Below, in pieces: positions 9,171 to 19,387 of a stretch of DNA of 64,000 nt. The stretch lies in NCBI RefSeq assembly GCF_023715845.1, contig NZ_JAMBOR010000002.1, positions 124,001-188,000 on the forward strand, given 5' to 3'. The position numbers were made by a program, and so were the translations under genes. The notes beneath the pieces are model-generated. The model searched no databases. It worked only from the letters and a program-made list of their open reading frames with translations, and had not been told where the DNA came from. Source of the DNA: Fictibacillus phosphorivorans (GTDB lineage: Bacteria > Bacillota > Bacilli > Bacillales > Fictibacillaceae). The stretch's first letter is position 1; the number at the start of each line of letters is the position of its first letter.

Positions 9171-10565
9171 CTATAAAATATATTGGCTTAGATCCTTATT
9201 CTTTGCGATGTTAGCCAGTTTTTCTTCTACATACTCGGGTGTAATCGTAATTTGATCCAAACTGATATCTGGAGCTTCAAAAGATAAATCTTCGAGTAAT
9301 CGCTCCAATATCGTATGAAGTCTTCTAGCACCAATATTGTCGGTATCTTGATTGACTTCAAATGCGATACTTGCAATCTTAGCAATAGCATCGTCAGAAA
9401 ATTCAACATTTATACCTTCTGTACTTAATAGAGCTTTGTACTGTTTTATAATCGCATTATCAGGCTCTATTAATATACGTGTAAAATCTTCTACAGACAA
9501 GCTATTCAACTCCACACGGATCGGAAATCTACCTTGTAGCTCAGGGATAAGATCAGAAGGTTTTGCCATGTGGAACGCTCCAGCTGCAATAAATAGAATA
9601 TGGTCAGTCCTGATTGAACCATATTTCGTCATAACAGTGGAACCTTCGACGATAGGAAGTATATCTCTTTGAACGCCTTCTCTGCTGACATCAGCGGAGT
9701 TTTGGTTCTTTCCTGCAATCTTATCAATCTCATCTATAAATATAATACCTGTTTGTTCCGTCTTATAAACTGCTTCACTCGTTACATCGTCCATATCGAT
9801 TAATTTTGCAGCTTCATCCTGTGTAAGAACTTTTCTCGCTTCACGAACGGTAAGCTTTCTCTTTTTCTTTTTCTTCGGCATAATTCCGCCCAACATATCT
9901 TGCATATTCATGCCTACCTGTTCTAGGCCAGAACCTTGAAACATATCAAGCATGGAAGGATTCTGCTCATCAACTTCCACTGTTACGAGATGATCTTCCA
10001 TTTCTCCAAGTGCTAGTTTTTGCGCCATTTGATTCCGCTTCTGTTTTAAAGAAACATCGTCATCTTGTTCTACAGTTTGTTCTTGCGTTTGATTACCTCC
10101 GCCAAAAAACATTTCAAGAGGGTTCTTAAAGTTAGTTTCTGTTTTCTTACCCGGCACAAGGAGCTCTACTAAACGCTTATTAGCGTTTTCTTCTGCCTTA
10201 TCTTTAACTTCATTCATTTTCAGTTCTTTAACAAGCCTTACAGACGTTTCCACCAGGTCACGAACCATGGAATCAACATCACGGCCAACATAGCCGACTT
10301 CAGTAAATTTGGTAGCCTCTATTTTAATAAATGGAGCTTGAGCAAGTTTTGCAAGTCTTCTTGCAATCTCTGTTTTTCCGACACCAGTCGGTCCAATCAT
10401 TAAAATATTTTTTGGGGATACCTCGTCACGAAGTTTATCATCCAGAAGACTTCTTCGATAACGATTTCGCAAAGCTACCGCTACTGCTTTTTTTGCATCT
10501 TTCTGTCCGATAATGTATTGATCGAGTTTTTCCACGATCTGCCTTGGAGTAAGTTGACTGTTCAA
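9171..10565 (-). CDS. hslU: HslU/ClpY AAA+ unfoldase of the HslUV protease
   Basis: A 464-residue ATPase that unfolds substrates and feeds them to HslV. Walker A GPTGVGKT is at residues 58-65, Walker [11 protein letters not shown] near 270, and the pore-side GYVGRD motif near 90. The intermediate I-domain (about 110-240) includes the FGGG and Lys-rich KKKKKRK segments seen in Bacillus ClpY. The C-terminus ends NKDLSQYIL, the tail that inserts into HslV. It starts with TTG at 10563-10565, after AAGGAG at a good distance. Confidence 0.97.
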   Translation of the reverse strand: MNSQLTPRQIVEKLDQYIIGQKDAKKAVAVALRNRYRRSLLDDKLRDEVSPKNILMIGPTGVGKTEIARRLAKLAQAPFIKIEATKFTEVGYVGRDVDSMVRDLVETSVRLVKELKMNEVKDKAEENANKRLVELLVPGKKTETNFKNPLEMFFGGGNQTQEQTVEQDDDVSLKQKRNQMAQKLALGEMEDHLVTVEVDEQNPSMLDMFQGSGLEQVGMNMQDMLGGIMPKKKKKRKLTVREARKVLTQDEAAKLIDMDDVTSEAVYKTEQTGIIFIDEIDKIAGKNQNSADVSREGVQRDILPIVEGSTVMTKYGSIRTDHILFIAAGAFHMAKPSDLIPELQGRFPIRVELNSLSVEDFTRILIEPDNAIIKQYKALLSTEGINVEFSDDAIAKIASIAFEVNQDTDNIGARRLHTILERLLEDLSFEAPDISLDQITITPEYVEEKLANIAKNKDLSQYIL

Positions 10566-10590
10566 ACAAAATCACTCCTTATATGGAATT

Positions 10591-11130
10591 TTACAGTTCT
10601 TCTAAAACAATCTCCGTATTTGTGTAGACACAAATCTCCCCAGCCGTTTTCAATGCAGCAAGCGCTATCTCTTTAGCAGAAAGCTGAGGAGCATTATTTT
10701 TCAATGCTCTTCCCGCTGCAAGAGCATAATTTCCACCTGATCCAATCGCAAGGATGCCGTCATCGGGTTCAATGACTTCACCGGTTCCTGCAATTAGCAG
10801 CATATGCTCTTTGTTCATCACGATTAGGAGTGCTTCAAGTTTTCTCAAGACTTGATCCGTACGCCATTCTTTGGCCATTTCAACAGATGCACGCTGAATG
10901 TTACCGCTGTATTCTTCAAGCTTGCTCTCAAATTTTTCATAAAGAGTAAATGCATCAGCTACTGAACCAGCAAATCCAGCAAGTACTTTCCCGCCATACA
11001 ATTTTCTAACCTTTTTAGCAGTATGCTTCATGACAACTGAATTGCCAAATGTAACCTGACCGTCACCGGTCATGGCAGCTTCTCCATTGTGATGAATAGC
11101 AAAAATAGTAGTTGCATGAAATGTTGACAT
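10591..11130 (-). CDS. hslV: HslV/ClpQ (CodW) peptidase subunit
   Basis: A 179-residue proteasome-beta-like peptidase and partner of HslU. The protein begins [12 protein letters not shown], so after removal of Met the N-terminal residue is Ser, as in B. subtilis CodW, rather than the Thr of enterobacterial HslV. The TT pair that would be the N-terminus in E. coli lies at residues 7-8. Conserved [11 protein letters not shown] and [14 protein letters not shown] follow. AGGGAGGG precedes the ATG at 11130; a longer frame reaching 11175 lacks such a site. Confidence 0.96.
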   Translation of the reverse strand: MSTFHATTIFAIHHNGEAAMTGDGQVTFGNSVVMKHTAKKVRKLYGGKVLAGFAGSVADAFTLYEKFESKLEEYSGNIQRASVEMAKEWRTDQVLRKLEALLIVMNKEHMLLIAGTGEVIEPDDGILAIGSGGNYALAAGRALKNNAPQLSAKEIALAALKTAGEICVYTNTEIVLEEL

Positions 11131-11155
11131 CGAAAAATCCCTCCCTTTTTGTTTT

Positions 11156-12058
11156 TTATGCACGAGGATGTGCATTATTATAGATTTTTTTTAAATGGTC
11201 TTTCGTTACGTGAGTATAGACTTGTGTAGATGAGAGCTGAGAATGTCCGAGAAGTTCTTGAACGGCTCTTAGATCTGCACCTTCATTCAATAAGTGTGTC
11301 GCAAATGTATGCCTTAGAACATGTGGGCTGATATGTATATTGAGCGACGACTCTTCAATAATTTTATTCAATATGTTTCTTACGCTTCTCGCGCCTAAAG
11401 GTTCCCCTTTATAATTTAAAAATAAGAATTCCGTTTTATTTTCTGTTTTTTCAAGTAGCTGTTTCCGTCCATCGTTGATATATCTTTCTAATGCTTCCTT
11501 GGCAAAAGAACCGATCGGGACATATCTTTCCTTTTTCCCTTTGCCTTTTATTAAGGCAGCTTCTACAAAAAGGTCAAGATCTCTCAGTTGAAGTTTGCAG
11601 CATTCACTCACACGAATCCCAGTGCCATATAGCAATTCAAGAATAGCCTGGTTTCTTTGTCCGATTGGTGTACTTAAATCAGACACGTTAAAAAGCTTCT
11701 CCAACTCTTTTTCATAAAGAAATTGAGGAAGCATCTTTGCTTTTTTAGGAAGTGAGGCCATTGCAAAAGGATTTTGTTCCACGACTTTTTCACGATTTAA
11801 AAAATGATAAAAGCTTCTCATGGAAGATATCTTTCTTGCAACTGTATTTCTCGCATATTTCTTTTCATGAAGAACGACGAGATAATGTCTGACTAAAACA
11901 TAAGAAACAGCAGCGAATCCTTCGATTGCTTGCTGTTTCAAAAAAGAAGTAAAATCATTAATATCTTTTTCATAGTGTTCGATCGTATATGGTGAATAGT
12001 TCTTCTCAATCATCAAATAATTAAGAAAATCCACCACGAGCTGGCGTTCTGATTTCAT
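11156..12058 (-). CDS. xerC: Tyrosine recombinase XerC (CodV)
   Basis: A 300-residue site-specific recombinase that resolves chromosome dimers at dif with XerD. The N-terminal SAM-like core-binding domain covers about 1-90. The catalytic residues are recognisable: Arg in [10 protein letters not shown], the HxLR in [14 protein letters not shown], His in LLGHSQLSS, and the nucleophile Tyr in TQVYTHV. The GTG at 12067 could also start the frame, but GAGGTG lies 8 bases before the ATG at 12058. It is the first gene of the codY operon. Confidence 0.96.
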   Translation of the reverse strand: MKSERQLVVDFLNYLMIEKNYSPYTIEHYEKDINDFTSFLKQQAIEGFAAVSYVLVRHYLVVLHEKKYARNTVARKISSMRSFYHFLNREKVVEQNPFAMASLPKKAKMLPQFLYEKELEKLFNVSDLSTPIGQRNQAILELLYGTGIRVSECCKLQLRDLDLFVEAALIKGKGKKERYVPIGSFAKEALERYINDGRKQLLEKTENKTEFLFLNYKGEPLGARSVRNILNKIIEESSLNIHISPHVLRHTFATHLLNEGADLRAVQELLGHSQLSSTQVYTHVTKDHLKKIYNNAHPRA

Positions 12059-12074
12059 TCCATACACCTCACAA

Positions 12075-12106
12075 AGCCCCTAAATCGTATCACAACTTAG
12101 GGGCTA
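12075..12106 (-). terminator. Strong hairpin between trmFO and xerC
   Basis: AGCCCCTAA and TTAGGGGCT form a GC-rich stem with an ~14-base loop in the 61-base gap after trmFO. Only three T residues follow on the minus strand, so it is either a weak terminator or a message-stabilising/attenuating hairpin ahead of the xerC ribosome binding site. Confidence 0.55.
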
Positions 12107-12119
12107 AAGCAATAGATGT

Positions 12120-13427
12120 TCACAAATTTGTTATAAAATTCTGAATTGTTTCTAGTGCTCGTTCTGCAATCGCTGCATTTCTCTCTTGTTTGTTCTTAAT
12201 TCTTTTTTCAAGAGGAGGCAGCAAACCGAAGTTTGCATTCATCGGCTGGAAATTATCAGGATTAGCTGTTGTAATGTAATGAGCCATACTTCCGATTGCT
12301 GTTTCTTGTGGAAAAACAGCTAACTCTTCACCTCTTACAAGCTTTGCAGCATTTATCCCTGCAATGAGTCCAGAAGCCGCACTTTCCACATATCCTTCAA
12401 CACCTGTCATCTGACCTGCAAAGAAAAGATCTTCTCTGTCTTTTAGCTGATAGGTATCCTTTAAGAGTTTAGGCGAGTTTAAGAATGTGTTGCGGTGCAT
12501 AACGCCATACCGTACAATTTCCGCATTTTCTAATCCTGGAATAAGGCGAATCAGCTCTTTTTGAGGTCCCCATTTCAAGTGCGTTTGAAACCCTACAATA
12601 TTATATAAAGTTCCAGCACTGTTATCTTGTCTTAACTGAACGACAGCATAAGGAATCTTCCCTGTTTTCGGATCTTCAAGACCTACCGGTTTCATCGGGC
12701 CGAATAGGAGGGTCTTCTTGCCTCTCTTAGCCATTACCTCAACTGGCATACAGCCTTCAAAAAAGATTTCTTTTTCAAACTCTTTTAAAGGCACTGTTTC
12801 AGCAGAGATAAGCGCTTCATAAAAACGGTCGAATTCTTCTTCTGTCATCGGACAGTTTAAATAAGCAGCTTCCCCTTTATCGTAGCGGGATTTTAAATAC
12901 ACCTTATCCATATCGATGCTATCCAATTCAATGATAGGAGCTGCAGCATCGTAAAAGTATAAATATTCTTCGCCCGTAAGACTGTTTAAAGCTTTCGAAA
13001 GGTTATCAGAAGTTAAAGGACCTGTCGCGATAATTGTTGGCCCGTCAGGAATTTCAGTTACTTCTTCTGTTAATACCTCTACATTCGGGTGATTCTTAAC
13101 GCGTTCTGTTACAAGACCCGCAAATTCGTGACGGTCAACAGCTAATGCGCCTCCCGCAGGCACAGCACAATTATCTGCAGAAGAGATGATTACAGAATCC
13201 AATTTTCTCATCTCTTCTTTTAATACACCAACAGCATTTGTTAATGTATTTGCCCGTAATGAATTCGAACATACGAGTTCTGCAAATTTTTCAGTGTGAT
13301 GAGCCGGTGTCTGTCTTACCGGTCTCATCTCATATAATTTAACTTTTATTCCTCGATTAGCGATCTGCCAAGCAGCTTCACTGCCGGCAAGTCCCGCTCC
13401 AATTACGTTCACATGTTGATGGCTCAT
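12120..13427 (-). CDS. trmFO: Folate-dependent tRNA (uracil-54-C5) methyltransferase TrmFO
   Basis: A 435-residue flavoenzyme (formerly Gid) that makes 5-methyluridine at tRNA position 54 using methylene-tetrahydrofolate. The FAD-binding [11 protein letters not shown] is at the N-terminus, followed by the family motifs [10 protein letters not shown] and [17 protein letters not shown] near residue 360. TrmFO is typical of Firmicutes in place of SAM-dependent TrmA. Its ribosome binding site AAGGAG overlaps the end of topA, showing coupling. Confidence 0.97.
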   Translation of the reverse strand: MSHQHVNVIGAGLAGSEAAWQIANRGIKVKLYEMRPVRQTPAHHTEKFAELVCSNSLRANTLTNAVGVLKEEMRKLDSVIISSADNCAVPAGGALAVDRHEFAGLVTERVKNHPNVEVLTEEVTEIPDGPTIIATGPLTSDNLSKALNSLTGEEYLYFYDAAAPIIELDSIDMDKVYLKSRYDKGEAAYLNCPMTEEEFDRFYEALISAETVPLKEFEKEIFFEGCMPVEVMAKRGKKTLLFGPMKPVGLEDPKTGKIPYAVVQLRQDNSAGTLYNIVGFQTHLKWGPQKELIRLIPGLENAEIVRYGVMHRNTFLNSPKLLKDTYQLKDREDLFFAGQMTGVEGYVESAASGLIAGINAAKLVRGEELAVFPQETAIGSMAHYITTANPDNFQPMNANFGLLPPLEKRIKNKQERNAAIAERALETIQNFITNL

Positions 13428-13438
13428 GGTAAAACTCC

Positions 13439-15514
13439 TTACTTTGCTTCCTCTTCAGAATAGTCGCAGGATACACATTGAACGACTTTTCCTTTTTTCG
13501 TTTTCTTTTCAACTAGCATGCTGTTACATTTCGGACACGTTCTCGCGATTGGTTTGTCCCAAGAAACGAACTCGCAGTCAGGATATCTGTTGCATCCATA
13601 GAAAACTCGTTTCTTCTTACTTTTTCTTTCGACGATAGATCCTTTATGACATAGAGGGCATTCAACGCCAATGTCTTTAACGATCGGTTTCGTGTTTCTG
13701 CAATCCGGAAAATTCGAGCATGCCATGAACTTACCGAAACGACCCATCTTATAGACCATTTCATGGCCGCATTTCTCACAGTCTTCGCCTGCAGGCTCAT
13801 CTTTAATCTCAACTTTTTGCATTTCTGCTTCTGCAATTTTAAGTTTTTTCTCGAAGTTTTTATAGAATTCATCAATGATTTTGATCCAATCAATCGTTCC
13901 TTCTTCAACTCTATCGAGATCACTTTCCATCCTAGCAGTAAATTCAACGTTAAATATTTCAGGGAAAAACTCAAGGGTCATCTCTAGAACAAGTTCTCCA
14001 AGTTCAGTTGGAACGAATTTCTTGTCATCTAAAGCAACATAGCCTCTTTTTTGAATCGTATCAAGAGTAGGTGCATATGTCGAAGGTCTTCCTATCCCCA
14101 ATTCTTCCATCGTTTTGACTAGCCTTGCCTCCGTATAGCGCGGCGGTGGCTGTGTGAAATGCTGAGTCGGATCCAAGTCCTTCTTGTCAACCTTCATTCC
14201 TTCTTGTACATCAGGAAGGATTCGGTCTTCTTCTTTTTTACCGTCATCATTGCCCTCTACATATACCTTCATAAATCCAGGGAACTTCACTTTTGAACCA
14301 GTAGCACGGAAGGTTACACCATTGTTTTGAAGATCTACAGTCATCGTGTCTAAGATCGCTGAAGACATCTGACTTGCTAGGAAACGTTCCCAAATCAACT
14401 TGTACAAGCGAAGCTGGTCTCTGGATAAATAGGTCTTTAACTCTTTTGGATGATACATAACAGAAGTAGGACGAATCGCTTCATGGGCATCCTGAGCATT
14501 TTTTCCTGATTTCTTTTCGGCTCTAGTACGGTTTACGAATTGTTTTCCAAACTCTTTCTCGATAAACTCTGCAGCTTCACTCTTGGCAGTGTCAGAGATT
14601 CGGGTTGAATCCGTACGCATATACGTGATCAAACCGACTGTACCTTCTTTTCCAAGGTCGACCCCTTCATATAACTGCTGAGCGAGCATCATCGTTTTCT
14701 TCGCTCTGAAGTTAAGCTTTCTAGCTGCTTCCTGCTGTAAGGATGAGGTGATGAACGGAGGAGACGGATTTCTTTTCCGTTCTTTCTTCTGAACAGAATC
14801 AATCGTAAAGGATTTCCCTTTGATTTTACTCAGAATCTCGTTTACTTCCTCTTCATTAGAAAGCTCTTGTTTCTTGCCATTTAGACCATAGAATTGAGCT
14901 TCAAAGTCTTCACCTGAAGCACTGAATATCCCTTTGATCTTCCAATATTCTTCTGGCTGAAAGGCTTCTATTTCTTTTTCGCGTTCTACTATTAATCGAA
15001 CTGCTACAGTTTGAACACGTCCTGCACTTAAACCCTTTTTAATTTTCTTCCATAATAGTGGACTGACTTTGTACCCGACAAGTCTGTCAAGAACTCTTCT
15101 TGCTTGCTGGGCATCTACTAAGTCCATATTAATTTTTCTTGGTCTTTTAAATGAATCTTTTATCGCTGTTTTAGTTATCTCATTAAATACAACTCGGCAA
15201 TCAGAATCTAAATCCATCTCTAAACTGTGAGCAAGATGCCAAGCAATTGCTTCACCTTCGCGATCCGGGTCAGCTGCGAGAAATATTTTTTTGGCTTTTT
15301 TCGCTGCTGTTTTTAAGTCCTTTAAGATCGGACCTTTTCCTCGGATTGTAATGTATTTCGGTTCATAATTTGCTTCTACATCTACGCCGGTTTGGCTTCT
15401 GGGCAGATCACGAACATGTCCCATAGATGCTTTTACGTCATATTTGCTCCCGAGATATTTCTTTATCGTCTTTGCTTTTGCGGGAGACTCAACAATGACT
15501 AAGTATTTTTCCAT
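13439..15514 (-). CDS. topA: DNA topoisomerase I
   Basis: A 691-residue type IA topoisomerase that relaxes negative supercoils. The TOPRIM domain starts with [16 protein letters not shown] and includes [15 protein letters not shown]. The active-site Tyr is in [10 protein letters not shown] near residue 300. Three C-terminal four-cysteine zinc ribbons are visible (CEKC...CSNFPDC, CPLC...CNRYPDC, CPKC...CVSC). Full length for Bacillus. It is flanked by dprA and trmFO as in B. subtilis. Confidence 0.98.
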   Translation of the reverse strand: MEKYLVIVESPAKAKTIKKYLGSKYDVKASMGHVRDLPRSQTGVDVEANYEPKYITIRGKGPILKDLKTAAKKAKKIFLAADPDREGEAIAWHLAHSLEMDLDSDCRVVFNEITKTAIKDSFKRPRKINMDLVDAQQARRVLDRLVGYKVSPLLWKKIKKGLSAGRVQTVAVRLIVEREKEIEAFQPEEYWKIKGIFSASGEDFEAQFYGLNGKKQELSNEEEVNEILSKIKGKSFTIDSVQKKERKRNPSPPFITSSLQQEAARKLNFRAKKTMMLAQQLYEGVDLGKEGTVGLITYMRTDSTRISDTAKSEAAEFIEKEFGKQFVNRTRAEKKSGKNAQDAHEAIRPTSVMYHPKELKTYLSRDQLRLYKLIWERFLASQMSSAILDTMTVDLQNNGVTFRATGSKVKFPGFMKVYVEGNDDGKKEEDRILPDVQEGMKVDKKDLDPTQHFTQPPPRYTEARLVKTMEELGIGRPSTYAPTLDTIQKRGYVALDDKKFVPTELGELVLEMTLEFFPEIFNVEFTARMESDLDRVEEGTIDWIKIIDEFYKNFEKKLKIAEAEMQKVEIKDEPAGEDCEKCGHEMVYKMGRFGKFMACSNFPDCRNTKPIVKDIGVECPLCHKGSIVERKSKKKRVFYGCNRYPDCEFVSWDKPIARTCPKCNSMLVEKKTKKGKVVQCVSCDYSEEEAK

Positions 15515-15612
15515 TTACAGTTTATCCCCCTTTAAGGGTTTAGTGAAATCTTCCCTATTATTAAATAATGTATCTGCTTTTGTCAAACTGTTTCCTCATT
15601 AAATGAAAACGG

Positions 15613-16479
15613 TTAAGTCCATTCAGCAGCAATATCCTCTGCACACATTACAAGTTTTGCTCCGTTTTGAATCAAAAAATTCGTACCTGCTGCACAATCT
15701 TCAAGGATGGACCCTGGAATGGCATAAACGTCTCTGCCTTGCTCTAGTGCTTGATCGGCTGTAATGAGTGAGCCACTCTTTCTTCTCGCTTCAGCAACTA
15801 AAGTTGCTTTACCGAGACCGCTAATTATACGGTTCCGTAAAGGAAAATGCCAGCGTTTTGGCTGAACAAAAGGAGGAAACTCTGAAACGACAATACCTTG
15901 ACTGCTAATTTGTTCTGCAAGAGTGTTATTTTCGGCGGGATATACGCATTTTATTCCAGAACCTAAAACTGCAGCTGTGCGTGTCCCGTTTTCTAAACAT
16001 AATCGGTGAGCATAGGTATCTATTCCTCTTGCCAGGCCGCTAACGACCACCCATTTCTTTTTTAGTAATGGTGACAGAACCTTACTTAACGAACCCAACC
16101 CTTCCGAACTCGGATTCCGGGTTCCTACTACACTTAATATCTTATCCTGTTTCAGTGTACTCCAATCTCCTTTTCCGTATAGCACCCAGGGAGGATCAAA
16201 TATTGTTCTTAAACTAGGCGGGTAGTCGGTATGAAAAAAAGGAATAGCAGATATCGAATTTTTCTTTAAAACATTCATTATGTATGTACTATTTTTATGA
16301 TTCATAAAGGAATATAGACGAGAAGCTGCTTTTTCACTTAAACCGAACGACTTCATCAGGCTGATTATGTCCATTTTAAATATATCTACCAATTCAGGAT
16401 CAGCAGTTAAAATATTCTTTATATGTTTCCATGAAAGACCATCACAATGATGAAGAAAGATTAAGCGTTCATCATCCAA
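15613..16479 (-). CDS. dprA: DNA-processing protein DprA (Smf)
   Basis: A 288-residue single-stranded DNA-binding protein that loads RecA on incoming DNA during natural transformation. The Rossmann-like core carries SVVGTRNPSSEG, SGLARGIDTYAH, and AAVLGSGIKCVYPAENN. The frame extends to an ATG at 16503, but the best ribosome site AGGGAGG lies inside that extension, 8 bases before a TTG at 16479; I therefore choose TTG. The C-terminal winged helix found in some DprA proteins is absent, as in the short Bacillus form. Confidence 0.93.
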   Translation of the reverse strand: MDDERLIFLHHCDGLSWKHIKNILTADPELVDIFKMDIISLMKSFGLSEKAASRLYSFMNHKNSTYIMNVLKKNSISAIPFFHTDYPPSLRTIFDPPWVLYGKGDWSTLKQDKILSVVGTRNPSSEGLGSLSKVLSPLLKKKWVVVSGLARGIDTYAHRLCLENGTRTAAVLGSGIKCVYPAENNTLAEQISSQGIVVSEFPPFVQPKRWHFPLRNRIISGLGKATLVAEARRKSGSLITADQALEQGRDVYAIPGSILEDCAAGTNFLIQNGAKLVMCAEDIAAEWT

Positions 16480-16509
16480 ATTTATTTCCTCCCTATGAAT
16501 CATTGATAA

Positions 16510-16542
16510 AAAATGAAAAAGCTCCCTATCCTTGGGAGCTTC
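16510..16542 (-). terminator. Intrinsic terminator after sucD
   Basis: AAGCTCCC and GGGAGCTT pair with a short loop and are followed by TTTTTCATTTTTT on the minus strand. It separates sucCD from dprA. Confidence 0.9.
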
Positions 16543-16582
16543 TCACGATGAACGAGATGCCTTACACACCTCTTATAAGGTT

Positions 16583-17506
16583 TTATGCCTTTGATGCTTT
16601 TTCTTTATTCGTTACGCAAGCATCATAAAGGTCGTTTTCTTTAAGAGCTTCTACTAACGTTTCACCCATTACAGATGGCGTTGCAGCTACTTTAATTCCA
16701 CAAGCCTTCATCGTCTTGATTTTTTCATCTGCAGTACCTTTTCCTCCTGAGATGATCGCACCGGCATGGCCCATACGTTTTCCTGGAGGTGCTGTTTGTC
16801 CGCCGATGAAGCCGACAACAGGTTTAGTCATATTAGCTTTTACCCATTCTGCAGCTTCTTCTTCTGCAGTACCGCCGATTTCACCGATCATGATTACAGC
16901 ATACGTATCCTCATCTTCATTAAATGCTTTTAAAACGTCAATAAAGTCCGTACCGTTAACTGGGTCTCCACCGATACCAACTGCAGTAGATTGTCCAATT
17001 CCGCGCTCTGAAAGCTGATGAACAGCTTCATACGTTAATGTTCCTGAACGTGAAACAACCCCAACGTGTCCTTTTGTGTGAATATAACCAGGCATGATCC
17101 CGATCTTACATTCTTCAGGAGTGATAACACCTGGGCAGTTTGGTCCGACTAAGCGAGTTTTCTTACCTTGCATATAACGTTTAACCTTAACCATATCCAT
17201 TACAGGAATACCTTCTGTAATACAAATAGCTAGATCAAGTTCTGCATCGACAGCTTCGATGATAGCTTCAGCAGCAAATGCTGGAGGAACATAAATAACA
17301 GAAGCGTTTGCTCCAGTTTCTCTGACAGCATCCGAAACTGTGTTGAATACCGGGAGTCCTTCAACTTCAGTTCCACCTTTGCCAGGTGTAACTCCGCCCA
17401 CAATTTTCGTACCATATTCAAGCATTTGTTTCGTATGGAAAAGTCCTACGGAACCTGTAATACCCTGAACGATGACTTTTGTGTCTTTATTAATAAAAAT
17501 GCTCAT
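16583..17506 (-). CDS. sucD: Succinyl-CoA synthetase alpha subunit
   Basis: A 307-residue subunit that carries CoA binding and the phosphohistidine. The N-terminal [14 protein letters not shown] is the CoA-binding Rossmann motif. The phosphorylated His is in [18 protein letters not shown] near residue 250, and [14 protein letters not shown] precedes it. It forms a heterodimer with SucC and converts succinyl-CoA to succinate with formation of a nucleoside triphosphate in the TCA cycle. It lies 37 bases after sucC. Confidence 0.98.
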   Translation of the reverse strand: MSIFINKDTKVIVQGITGSVGLFHTKQMLEYGTKIVGGVTPGKGGTEVEGLPVFNTVSDAVRETGANASVIYVPPAFAAEAIIEAVDAELDLAICITEGIPVMDMVKVKRYMQGKKTRLVGPNCPGVITPEECKIGIMPGYIHTKGHVGVVSRSGTLTYEAVHQLSERGIGQSTAVGIGGDPVNGTDFIDVLKAFNEDEDTYAVIMIGEIGGTAEEEAAEWVKANMTKPVVGFIGGQTAPPGKRMGHAGAIISGGKGTADEKIKTMKACGIKVAATPSVMGETLVEALKENDLYDACVTNKEKASKA

Positions 17507-17543
17507 GCTTTAAATTCCCATCCTTCCTGCAATGTTTTCTTTG

Positions 17544-18704
17544 TTACTTAACCAAAGCAACGATTTTTTCTGCGCCATCAGCCATTGAATCAGCAGCTGT
17601 AATATTTAGGCCGGATTCTTTTAAGATCTTTTTACCAAGATCAACGTTTGTACCTTCTAGACGAACTACTAGAGGAAGTTCAAGACCAACTTGTTTTGTT
17701 GCTTCTACAACACCGTTCGCAATGATGTCACACTTCATGATACCGCCAAAGATGTTAACGAAAATCCCTTTAACATTTTTGTCAGAAAGAATAATCTTGA
17801 AAGCTTCAGTTACCTTCTCAGTTGTAGCACCGCCCCCAACATCAAGGAAGTTAGCAGGGTCTCCGCCGTAGTGCTTAATGATGTCCATTGTAGCCATAGC
17901 CAGACCAGCACCATTTACCATACAGCCGATATTTCCATCTAAAGAGATGTAGCTTAGGTCGTATTTAGAAGCTTCAATCTCTTTTGGATCTTCTTCTTCT
18001 AAGTCTCTATATTCTAAGATGTCTTTATGACGGTATAAAGCATTTGAATCAAAGTTCATTTTCGCATCAAGTGCCATTACGTTTCCGTCACCCGTAACAA
18101 CTAATGGGTTGATTTCAGCGATAGAACAATCTTTTTCAACGAATGCTGTATATAATCCCAGCATGAACTTTACAGCTTTGCCTACTAGTTCAGTTGGAAT
18201 GTTAATGTTATATGCTAAGCGTCTTGCTTGGAATGCTTGAAGACCAATCGCTGGATCGATTACTTCTTTGAAGATCTTTTCAGGGGTCTTTTCAGCCACT
18301 TCTTCAATCTCAGTACCGCCTTCTTCAGATCCCATCATTACTACACTAGAAGTTGCACGATCAAGTACAAGACCAATGTAATATTCTTTCTTAATGTCAC
18401 AGCCTTCCTCGATAAGTAAGCGCTTTACTTCCTTACCTTCTGGGCCAGTTTGGTGAGTAACTAATACTTTTCCTAAGATTTCTTCTGCGTATGTACGCAC
18501 TTCATCAATATTCTTGGCAACTTTTACGCCACCTGCTTTACCACGGCCGCCTGCATGAATCTGTGCTTTAACAACAGATACAGTGCTCCCCAGTTCTTTA
18601 GCAGCTTCTACAGCTTCTTCCACTGAAAATGCTACTTTTCCGTTTGGAACAGCCACACCATATTTTCTAAGTATCTCTTTACCTTGGTATTCGTGGATAT
18701 TCAT
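17544..18704 (-). CDS. sucC: Succinyl-CoA synthetase beta subunit
   Basis: A 386-residue ATP-grasp subunit that binds the nucleotide. The N-terminus [17 protein letters not shown] is the standard start of SucC. The glycine-rich [17 protein letters not shown] binds ATP, and the C-terminal ligase-CoA domain includes GGATTEKV and GGIMKCD. It is preceded by AGGAGGATGGAG and a good sigma-A promoter at 18752-18780, with a CcpA-like operator just upstream. Confidence 0.98.
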   Translation of the reverse strand: MNIHEYQGKEILRKYGVAVPNGKVAFSVEEAVEAAKELGSTVSVVKAQIHAGGRGKAGGVKVAKNIDEVRTYAEEILGKVLVTHQTGPEGKEVKRLLIEEGCDIKKEYYIGLVLDRATSSVVMMGSEEGGTEIEEVAEKTPEKIFKEVIDPAIGLQAFQARRLAYNINIPTELVGKAVKFMLGLYTAFVEKDCSIAEINPLVVTGDGNVMALDAKMNFDSNALYRHKDILEYRDLEEEDPKEIEASKYDLSYISLDGNIGCMVNGAGLAMATMDIIKHYGGDPANFLDVGGGATTEKVTEAFKIILSDKNVKGIFVNIFGGIMKCDIIANGVVEATKQVGLELPLVVRLEGTNVDLGKKILKESGLNITAADSMADGAEKIVALVK

Positions 18705-18751
18705 TTACTCTCCATCCTCCTATCATGGTGAAAACTTAAAGTACCGTTATC

Positions 18752-18780
18752 ATTGTATAAGACCAAGCGTGTAATGTCCA
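18752..18780 (-). promoter_or_regulatory. Sigma-A promoter of sucCD
   Basis: TGGACA (18775-18780) and TACAAT (18752-18757) on the minus strand are separated by exactly 17 bases, each one mismatch from consensus. It lies about 50 bases upstream of the sucC start. Confidence 0.7.
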
Positions 18781-18796
18781 CTATTCTTCAGAAAAT

Positions 18797-18810
18797 TGCA
18801 AGCGCATACA
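18797..18810. promoter_or_regulatory. Candidate CcpA (cre) operator upstream of sucC
   Basis: TGCAAGCGCATACA matches the near-palindromic cre consensus TGWAANCGNTNWCA at 12 of 14 positions, by my hand comparison. It begins 17 bases upstream of the sucC -35 hexamer, where CcpA could affect transcription of a TCA-cycle operon. Confidence 0.4.
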
Positions 18811-18823
18811 GGGGTTATGCCCA

Positions 18824-18864
18824 AATAAAAAAACCAAAACCTTCGAGTTAAGGTTTTGGTTTTA
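18824..18864 (-). terminator. Intrinsic terminator after the SASP gene
   Basis: AAACCAAAACCTT and AAGGTTTTGGTTT form a 13-bp stem around a short loop, followed by a T-run on the minus strand. It isolates the SASP gene from sucC. Confidence 0.9.
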
Positions 18865-18906
18865 CTGTTTTTCACCTTTGGAAAATAGATCTTTCCAAAG
18901 TTTCTT

Positions 18907-19065
18907 TCATTTGTTTTTCTCATTTTCCTGCTTTTTAATGAGCTTTGGTGTAATTGCTTCTTTTTCTGCTGCAGGACGATAGACTCCAAATTCTTCAGCC
19001 ATCTCTTCTTTAAACTGATTAACTAACTGCTCAGATTGCTGTACGACAAGTTTACTTTTTGGCAT
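18907..19065 (-). CDS. Divergent short alpha/beta-type small acid-soluble spore protein
   Basis: A 52-residue protein beginning MPKSKLVV, with the helix SEQLVNQFKEEMAEEFGVY, which follows the first conserved helix of alpha/beta-type SASPs (EQALDQMKYEIAQEFGV in typical members). The second conserved block NGSVGGEITKRLV is degenerate here (AITPKLIKKQE), and the protein is about 10 residues shorter than usual. AAAGGAGTG precedes the ATG at 19065; the longer frame to 19158 would run into ylqH. ACATA and CATTGCT separated by 18 bases (19088-19117) weakly resemble a sigma-G promoter. Family assignment is likely but rests on one helix. Confidence 0.7.
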   Translation of the reverse strand: MPKSKLVVQQSEQLVNQFKEEMAEEFGVYRPAAEKEAITPKLIKKQENEKNK

Positions 19066-19120
19066 TGTACACACTCCTTTTATAGTTAGCAATGCCCGTT
19101 TATAAAAAGAATTATGTTTT

Positions 19121-19387
19121 TTATTTTGCCTTTTGATCGATTTGATAAATAAAAGCAAACAATTCTGCTACGACTTCAAATAGTTCTTTCGGGATCTTTT
19201 CATCAATCTCTAATTTAGATAATAAATGGACTAGAGAAGGATCTTGCTGAATCGGGATATTGTGCTGAGATGCCGTTTGAACAATGTGTTCGGCCGTCTC
19301 GCCTTTGCCCTTTGCCTTTATTATTGGAGCACTTAATTCCTCTGGATTATAGGAAAGAGCAACGGCTTCTTTATATTGTTTTTTCAT
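19121..19387 (-). CDS. ylqH: YlqH, FlhB C-terminal-domain-like protein
   Basis: An 88-residue soluble protein matching only the C-terminal cytoplasmic fragment of FlhB/EscU: AVALSYNPEELSAPIIKAKG, then the HNIPIQQDPSLVHLL segment and EKIPKELFEVVAELFAFIY. The conserved autocleavage motif NPTH of FlhB would fall right at this protein's start, so YlqH looks like the already-cleaved fragment. It has no membrane segment. Its ATG overlaps the ylqG stop as ATGA, so the two are translationally coupled. Its cellular role is not known to me. Confidence 0.88.
   Translation of the reverse strand: MKKQYKEAVALSYNPEELSAPIIKAKGKGETAEHIVQTASQHNIPIQQDPSLVHLLSKLEIDEKIPKELFEVVAELFAFIYQIDQKAK

Noticed and set aside
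19330-19387. NPEE in YlqH as an FlhB autocleavage motif
   Set aside because: Alignment with FlhB places NPEE in the YDPEKMSAP region after the cleavage site; the true NPTH position coincides with the start of YlqH.
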